64,000 nucleotides of DNA. Source: Paenibacillus tyrphae (GTDB lineage Bacteria; Bacillota; Bacilli; Paenibacillales; NBRC-103111). The stretch lies in NCBI RefSeq assembly GCF_024158745.1, contig NZ_JAMZAW010000015.1:62001-126000 (forward strand), read 5' to 3'. The notes beneath the pieces were generated by a model. It ran no database searches and was not told where the DNA came from. It was given only the letters and a program-made list of their open reading frames with translations. The position numbers were made by a program, and so were the translations under genes. This document shows, in pieces, positions 59,228 through 64,000 of the stretch (the stretch's first letter is position 1; the number at the start of each line of letters is the position of its first letter).

Positions 59228-59932
59228 CTATCCGTGCTGCGGGTAGGCCAGAGGGGAATCGCAATAAGGGCACGCTTTATTCTCGCCGGGCTGCAGCAAA
59301 GCGGACGAACCGCAGCCGGGGCATTCCACCGTCTTGGGCGTTGGGGGCGGCGGCTGCGGCCTGTTCTGCTGCGGTACGAAGCCATCTCCGATCACGGACA
59401 CGTTGACATTCACCATCGAGGCTGCCGGAGCCCATTGGTTAAACACAATGGACATCGAGTACATATCGATGAACGCATCCTGGAACACGCCAAGATAAAT
59501 CATGCGCTGCAAATCGTTGACCACCACGGCCGGCCGCTGGTTCGTCGTCTCCGCCAAGGTTTGAACGGAAGTCACTCCCTGCACCAAGACGAGGTGACGG
59601 TAATGGTCATATCTGGCGAAGAGCTGCTTGCGCCGCTGCCCGCTCTTCCACAGCATGTATATGCCGGGAATCAAGTCAAGGAGGACAACCCACACCATTA
59701 CCCAATACTGAATATCGCTCCCTGCGGCCAAGTGGATTAAGAACGAAATCATAAACGGGATAAAAATAATCAGAAACGTTGTGCCGGCGTTTTTCCAGTC
59801 AATGACCTTCTGGTAGCTCAAATCGCGGTGCTTCCATAGTCGGACGGCCAGCAAAATGAAGCCGATCGGAAAAAATAAAATAAGTCCCAGCGCTATCGCA
59901 ACGCCGCTTATGGCTGGACGATCATAGTTCAA
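59228..59932 (-). CDS. Membrane protein with C-terminal zinc ribbon (YdjG/H-like), paralogue 1
   Basis: A 234-residue protein: helices at about 8-30, 46-65 and 73-95, then a cytoplasmic helical region (KQLFARYDHYRHLV, VNDLQRMIYLGVFQDAFID), and a C-terminal zinc ribbon with four cysteines (CPGCG, then CPYC after 17 residues). The start is probably TTG 59932 behind GGGAG, because the paralogue aligns from the same position. It is the last gene of the SPFH operon. Function unknown; homologous layouts occur in B. subtilis membrane-stress proteins. Confidence 0.75.
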   Translation of the reverse strand: MNYDRPAISGVAIALGLILFFPIGFILLAVRLWKHRDLSYQKVIDWKNAGTTFLIIFIPFMISFLIHLAAGSDIQYWVMVWVVLLDLIPGIYMLWKSGQRRKQLFARYDHYRHLVLVQGVTSVQTLAETTNQRPAVVVNDLQRMIYLGVFQDAFIDMYSMSIVFNQWAPAASMVNVNVSVIGDGFVPQQNRPQPPPPTPKTVECPGCGSSALLQPGENKACPYCDSPLAYPQHG

Positions 59933-59984
59933 GAAGGCTCCCTCATCTCTTTATGGTATAACTTGAATTCATATCTTTACTTTC

Positions 59985-60806
59985 CTATTCGCTCTTCGAA
60001 TACGTCAACGGAGAATCACAATAAGCACACGCCTTGCTTTCTCCAGGCTGCAGCAAGGTCGATGAACCGCAGCCGGGGCATTCCACCGTCTTCGGTAACG
60101 GCTTCTTGTCCGTTTTGGACGAAGAGGTCATTTTGGTGTATTCGTGCAGAATCTCTTCGTAAGCGCGTTTGAAGTCTATGTCTTTAGGCAGATCCTCCGG
60201 AAAATCCTCCTCAGTCGTGCTCTCCTGAGGCGAGTCAGAATGTACCGTCGGTTGGACTTGCCGCTGAAAAACGATCGCCATTGAATTCATATCCAAATAA
60301 GCATTGGGGAACTCACCAAGACCAATCAGGCGCTTTAAATCGTTGGCAACCACCGCCGGGCGCTGCCAGATCATCTCCGCGATGGTATGGACAGAAGTAA
60401 TTCCTTCCGACATGACGATATGGCGATAATGGTCATACCTGATAAAAAGCTGTTTACGACTCTGCTTGCTCACCCATAGCATGGATACTCCGGGAGTGAA
60501 TAAAAAAATGATAAGAATAAACCATATTGAAAACAACGCAAACGTATCTGCTGGAGATATGCTGTTTAGGAACAAAAATATAAATACCAGGAGTACAAAC
60601 AGAACAAGAAAGGTTGCGCCGGCATTTCTCCAGTCATCTATTTTTTGATAGCTCAGATCGCGATGCTTCCACAGTCGGATAGCCGCCAAAAGGAGCCCCG
60701 CCGGAAAAAACAAGAGGAACGCCAACACGATCACGACGCCTTCGATCGCCGGTCTGTCCATGTCCAATCTAACTTCCGTCTTCTCTTCTATATTGCTCTG
60801 ATGCAC
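59985..60806 (-). CDS. Membrane protein with C-terminal zinc ribbon (YdjG/H-like), paralogue 2
   Basis: A 273-residue paralogue of the next gene: the same three N-terminal helices, the same RYDHYRH and VVANDLKRLIGLGEFPNAYLD segments, and a C-terminal ribbon CPGCG with CAYC. An extra acidic region (about 195-240) precedes the ribbon. Start: GTG 60806 has GAGGT 7 bases upstream and is 10 bases after the previous stop codon; alignment with its paralogue would support TTG 60767 instead. It probably acts with the SPFH protein in one membrane complex (inference). Confidence 0.75.
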   Translation of the reverse strand: MHQSNIEEKTEVRLDMDRPAIEGVVIVLAFLLFFPAGLLLAAIRLWKHRDLSYQKIDDWRNAGATFLVLFVLLVFIFLFLNSISPADTFALFSIWFILIIFLFTPGVSMLWVSKQSRKQLFIRYDHYRHIVMSEGITSVHTIAEMIWQRPAVVANDLKRLIGLGEFPNAYLDMNSMAIVFQRQVQPTVHSDSPQESTTEEDFPEDLPKDIDFKRAYEEILHEYTKMTSSSKTDKKPLPKTVECPGCGSSTLLQPGESKACAYCDSPLTYSKSE

Positions 60807-60816
60807 TGCGCCGACC

Positions 60817-61560
60817 TCATTTCAACGTGATCAACTGGCTGTTTCTGCGGCCCAGGTCGGCCGAGATATCGCGCAGAAGCTTGCGGGACATTTCCACTTT
60901 ACCCGTCTCTCCCGCCCGATCACTGAGCCCGCGAACGCAGCGCTCCAACTCCTTGATCTGCCACAGCAAATTTTCCTCCATATGGATCATCGAAGGATGT
61001 GAAACCGGGTCGCTGTACTTCACTTTTTCGATCAACTCCCGTACCCCTGCTTTCAACGCTTCCCGTTCCTCGATTTCCTCTTCTTCCAGCGCATAGCTCA
61101 CCGAGTCGAGAGCCAGCTTCATCTGCTTCATCAGCTGCATCTGTGCCCTTTGATCATCCTCTTGATTCCGCACAACATTCGTAAAATGATGGGCAACCCC
61201 CATCCCAATCGCCCAAACTGCGGCTGTGATGACTTCAATCACCACGTAAGAGGTCAAGGAAATCCGCAAGGTGAGCCAGAAGAAAGCCGTATGAAAAATA
61301 GCGGAAGCTCCATACAACACCGATATCGTAACGAAGGTCAAGGAGGCGGGAAGCCCGTCTCCGCGCCGGTTTTGCTTCACTTCACCTACTGCGCAGTAAT
61401 AGCAAGCCGCTTCCGCAAGAACGATGGAGATCAAGGAAGTCCACCAGTGCCCGGTTCCCCAATCCTCCACACGGCATAAGAAAAAGGCAGCTACGGTTAC
61501 CAAGACAATGAGGCCGAACATCAATTTGGCGGCCACGGCAGGCAAACGGTTCATATTCAT
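60817..61560 (-). CDS. Four-helix membrane protein with coiled-coil tail
   Basis: A 247-residue protein with four membrane helices (about 8-28, 41-58, 74-95 and 106-128), followed by about 115 charged helical residues (EEEEIEEREALKAGVREL, RCVRGLSDRAG) that should lie in the cytoplasm as a coiled coil. AAGGAG precedes the ATG. It lies between the SPFH gene and the two zinc-ribbon membrane paralogues. The family is unknown. Confidence 0.72.
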   Translation of the reverse strand: MNMNRLPAVAAKLMFGLIVLVTVAAFFLCRVEDWGTGHWWTSLISIVLAEAACYYCAVGEVKQNRRGDGLPASLTFVTISVLYGASAIFHTAFFWLTLRISLTSYVVIEVITAAVWAIGMGVAHHFTNVVRNQEDDQRAQMQLMKQMKLALDSVSYALEEEEIEEREALKAGVRELIEKVKYSDPVSHPSMIHMEENLLWQIKELERCVRGLSDRAGETGKVEMSRKLLRDISADLGRRNSQLITLK

Positions 61561-61573
61561 CTCAAGCTCCTTT

Positions 61574-62860
61574 TCACCCTAACTTATTCCCGCATTCAAA
61601 ACAAAACTTTTGCCCCGGCTGCACGACCTGCTGACACTGACTGCAAGTGAGCACCATGCTCTTGCCGCACTCCGGACAAAACTTCGCTCCCGCCTCCACC
61701 ATCGTCGCGCACTGAGGACAAGGAGCGCCCAGCGACTCGCCGCATTTCGCACAATGAAGCGCTTGTTCCGGATTATCCGCTTGGCAGCGGGGACAAGGAC
61801 GGTACTTATCGCCGCAGTTCGGACAAAATTTCGATCCCGCCGGAAGGGAATGCCCGCACGCTTGGCAAGCCACGGACGAGGAAGCAGCTCCCTGCTTGAG
61901 CGAATGTCCGCACCCTCTGCAGAAGCTCGAATCATGAACATTGCTCATGCCGCAATTCGAGCAAGTCTGAACGGGAGTAGACACATCCATATGTCCCGAC
62001 AACCGCGAAAACGAATCGCCAATCGTCATACCAACGCCTTGACCGAGCCCCAGACCGATGCCCGCGCCCAAGAAGGCCGACGGATTCCCTTCGTTCTTCG
62101 CCGCGCTTTCCAGCGTATTGAAGGTTCTTTCCTGCTGGTAGGAGAAGCCGAGAATGTCCATTTCCGCTTTTTTCGCCAGTGCTTCCTTTAACCGCTTCGT
62201 GGCCGGATCTTCCTCGGGAAGATTGATGGAATCGATCTGGAAGCCGACCAGACGAATCCCGTACTCTTGAAAAATCGAAACGATTCGACTTTCCATATGT
62301 TTGGATATTTCGGAGATATAGGCGTTGATTTCCAGAATGCTAATTTTTTTATGTACCAGATAGGAGGAGATAAGCTCCTTGATGTTCATCATCAAGATGC
62401 TGCGAAAATATTTGCCGAGCGCCGCCTGATCGACCGCCGGAAGCGTTCCGACCAGCTTAAGCAGAAACTTGCGTGTATCTTCGATCTGGATGCCTAATTG
62501 GCCGAACGCGCGGACCGATACCATCATGTGATATTTGGGCTCCTGCAGTTGAATCGGAGTCGGCGTCCCCCATTTCAAGTCCAGCTTATGCAGCTTGTTC
62601 ACAAACCAAATTTCCGCAGTAAACGGCGACTTGCCGCCAAAAGGCAAATTGACGACGGAGGAAAGGACCGGAATATTTTGCGTCGATAACGTATGCCGGC
62701 CGGGACCGAGCAGGTCAAGCGCCTCCCCGCCTTTGAACAGCAGCGCTTCCTGGGTTTCGTTGACGATCAGCTGAGTCCATGTGCCTAGTTCTTGATTCGG
62801 ATATTTCCATACCAATAAATCGGGCGGCCCGTCGAATTTGACTACTTCTATAATTGCCAT
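61574..62860 (-). CDS. SPFH-domain protein with five zinc ribbons (YdjI-like)
   Basis: A 428-residue protein. The first 270 residues are an SPFH/band-7-like domain of the virion-core/YdjI type: LLFKGGEALDLLGPGRHTL, the long helical stretch and KRLKEALAKKAEMD. A Gly-rich link (FLGAGIGLGLGQGVG) follows, then five consecutive CxxC-type zinc ribbons (about 305-428; pairs such as CSNCG/CRGCG, CQACG/CPNCG, CPRC/CAKCG, CPQC/CPECG, CSQC/CFECG). AGGGG precedes the ATG. In B. subtilis YdjI helps recruit PspA to stressed membranes; here it heads an operon of membrane proteins without pspA. A membrane-stress scaffold role is inferred. Confidence 0.87.
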   Translation of the reverse strand: MAIIEVVKFDGPPDLLVWKYPNQELGTWTQLIVNETQEALLFKGGEALDLLGPGRHTLSTQNIPVLSSVVNLPFGGKSPFTAEIWFVNKLHKLDLKWGTPTPIQLQEPKYHMMVSVRAFGQLGIQIEDTRKFLLKLVGTLPAVDQAALGKYFRSILMMNIKELISSYLVHKKISILEINAYISEISKHMESRIVSIFQEYGIRLVGFQIDSINLPEEDPATKRLKEALAKKAEMDILGFSYQQERTFNTLESAAKNEGNPSAFLGAGIGLGLGQGVGMTIGDSFSRLSGHMDVSTPVQTCSNCGMSNVHDSSFCRGCGHSLKQGAASSSVACQACGHSLPAGSKFCPNCGDKYRPCPRCQADNPEQALHCAKCGESLGAPCPQCATMVEAGAKFCPECGKSMVLTCSQCQQVVQPGQKFCFECGNKLG

Positions 62861-63123
62861 CTAGGTACCCCTTTCCATATGCTGGTCTCACGTGTAATCC
62901 TTTTACATTAATATACTACGAAACCAACCCTTTTTGGACTCAAAATTTTCCATTTGATGCGTTATAACAGACATTTTTGCTAGATTTCGACAAGATGCGA
63001 CAGGACTTGGAGGGAGCTTGTCGAAGGGAATGTCCCTTAAGTCTTAGTGATTATTCTCCTAAAATTACATTGAGGTATAATGGTGTCAGTCATTGAGATT
63101 TTTAAAAAGGGGATGACAACAAT

Positions 63124-63315
63124 ATGGCTAAGAGGGATGGAGTGAACCCGATAGATTGGGCGCGCATCGATGACCGGGAGCAAGGCGGAAAAATCGTTAT
63201 TCGAGAGGTAAACAAAATATCCGAGCTTGAAGGAATTAGTGCGGATTTTATAGATACCCTTTCACAAGCTATGAAGGAGTATGAAGAAACTCTGAAAGGG
63301 GTAAAGGATAGATAA
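63124..63315 (+). CDS. Small hypothetical protein
   Basis: A 63-residue soluble protein, rich in charged residues, ending in a helix (SADFIDTLSQAMKEYEET). AAAGGGGATGA lies upstream, and a -10-like TATAAT is at 63076-63081. No family is recognised. It is divergent from the SPFH operon and convergent with the final gene. Confidence 0.65.
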   Translation: MAKRDGVNPIDWARIDDREQGGKIVIREVNKISELEGISADFIDTLSQAMKEYEETLKGVKDR

Positions 63316-63335
63316 AGACTCACGAATACAGCAAA

Positions 63336-63369
63336 AAATGGGCCGAGGACCACGGTCCCCAACCCATTT
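63336..63369. terminator. Terminator between convergent genes
   Basis: AAATGGG, then AGGACC pairing with GGTCCC, then CCCATTT form a nested stem with A- and T-rich ends. Confidence 0.7.
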
Positions 63370-63408
63370 GTCACAGCCTCGCAAGGCAGGCTTCTTTGCA
63401 AACTTGTC

Positions 63409-64000
63409 TTATTTGTCTTCGTAGATTACAACGGATTTCGATTCTTCTTCCCATTTCACAACGGCTTTCAAAGCCTCGCTAACGAAACGGGCAGGCACGA
63501 CGGTATTGCCTTCCACAATAGCCGCCGGCACTTCCAGCGTCACTTCTTTGCCGTTCACATAAGCCTTCGTGCTATCAACGAAAAGTTTAACGGTGATGCC
63601 GTCGCGAGTAACCGTCACGGAGCGTTCTTCCGGATTCCAGCTCACTTCCGCTTTCAGAGCTTCGGAGATGGCCCGGAAAGGTACCAGAGTGCTGCCCTCA
63701 CGGATGAAGGGACGGACTTCCATCGAAGGCTCTTCACCATTGACAAACAATTGCACGCCGGATTTTCCAAGCTTCTCGTAAAGCTTACCAAGCTTCTTGT
63801 AAGCATTGAGGTTCTTCACGTTTGCTTTTACAGCTTCTTTCTGAACATAAACCGCATCGGTTACGTTACCTTGATTGTCGAGCAGATCGGCTGCCGCGGA
63901 AAGTGCAGCGTCTTTTTCGACGATAGCTTCCAATTCAGCCTTCTTCTCGGCCGTAAGCTGTGTTTCGTATTTGGTCAACAGAAGATCGGCAAGAACGGCA
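63409..64000 (-). CDS. Stalk-domain protein, cut by the window edge
   Basis: The frame stays open to the end of the window, so the N-terminus is missing. The visible part has a helical region (KAELEAIVEKDAALSAAADLL) and a complete stalk domain: VNGEEPSMEVRPF, IREGSTLVPFRAISEALKA, VEGNTVVPARFVSEALKA. TTG at the apparent start of the longest frame is only an internal codon. It is probably exported and surface-bound, like the other stalk proteins in the window. Confidence 0.82.
   Translation of the reverse strand, partial: AVLADLLLTKYETQLTAEKKAELEAIVEKDAALSAAADLLDNQGNVTDAVYVQKEAVKANVKNLNAYKKLGKLYEKLGKSGVQLFVNGEEPSMEVRPFIREGSTLVPFRAISEALKAEVSWNPEERSVTVTRDGITVKLFVDSTKAYVNGKEVTLEVPAAIVEGNTVVPARFVSEALKAVVKWEEESKSVVIYEDK

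Noticed and set aside
1-64000. CRISPR arrays, tRNA, rRNA, prophage or plasmid origins
   Set aside because: No regular short repeats, cloverleaf sequences, ribosomal RNA segments, phage structural genes or replication initiators were seen on either strand.

Overview
The window looks like a chromosomal segment of a Paenibacillus-type Gram-positive bacterium (Bacillota). The reasons are strong GGAGG ribosome binding sites, frequent GTG and TTG starts, lipoproteins with lipoboxes in place of outer-membrane proteins, many 'stalk' (copper amine oxidase N-terminal) domains, Lpl/Yte-type sugar transporters, Fur boxes of the 7-1-7 form and a SigD-like chemoreceptor promoter. No tRNA, rRNA, CRISPR array or prophage was seen. 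About 60 genes can be supported.

Layout. 0.1-2.1 kb: an Rrf2 repressor with a DsbA-like oxidoreductase and an NAD(P)-binding protein; the repressor and dsbA-like promoters share one palindrome. 2.2-4.3 kb: a UvrC-like GIY-YIG nuclease broken by one frameshift, and an acetyltransferase. 4.4-12.1 kb: an ECF sigma factor, its DUF4179 anti-sigma partner, two tandem polysaccharide deacetylases and a secreted protein, linked by four near-identical ECF promoters; small XRE regulators and a stalk-domain protein lie between them. 12.1-15.9 kb: a Fur-controlled FecCD-type iron uptake operon plus a DJ-1/PfpI protein. 16-25.4 kb: a CAP-domain secreted protein, a coiled-coil membrane protein, an AI-2E exporter family protein, a lipoprotein, and a three-gene operon of membrane protein, TPR membrane protein and Vps4-like AAA ATPase. 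25.4-40 kb: metabolic and surface genes (acyl-CoA dehydrogenase-like, EamA exporter, DinB, GH26 mannanase, chemoreceptor, YvbH-like protein, second Fur-controlled siderophore binding protein, M48 protease, two large stalk-domain fusions, AraC regulator, VOC protein).

40.5-46.2 kb is a five-gene oligopeptide ABC transport operon. 46.3-50.0 kb is an AT-rich accessory island with three small secreted proteins, a broken small membrane gene and scrambled remains of an IS3-family element, one of them a 523-bp internally deleted copy with both ends. 50-59 kb is a LacI-controlled sugar operon: two permeases, binding protein, CE7 esterase and a 1124-residue GH94 phosphorylase whose size fits the beta-1,2-oligoglucan phosphorylase branch. 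59.2-62.9 kb is a four-gene membrane-stress-like operon (SPFH/zinc-ribbon protein plus three membrane proteins, two of them paralogues) resembling B. subtilis ydjGHI without pspA. The window ends inside another stalk-domain gene.

Much of the content concerns the cell envelope: an ECF stress circuit driving deacetylases, two iron uptake binding proteins, a putative SPFH stress module, an AAA/TPR membrane module and at least five stalk-domain surface proteins. Start codons below were moved from the longest reading frame where a ribosome binding site indicated a better start.
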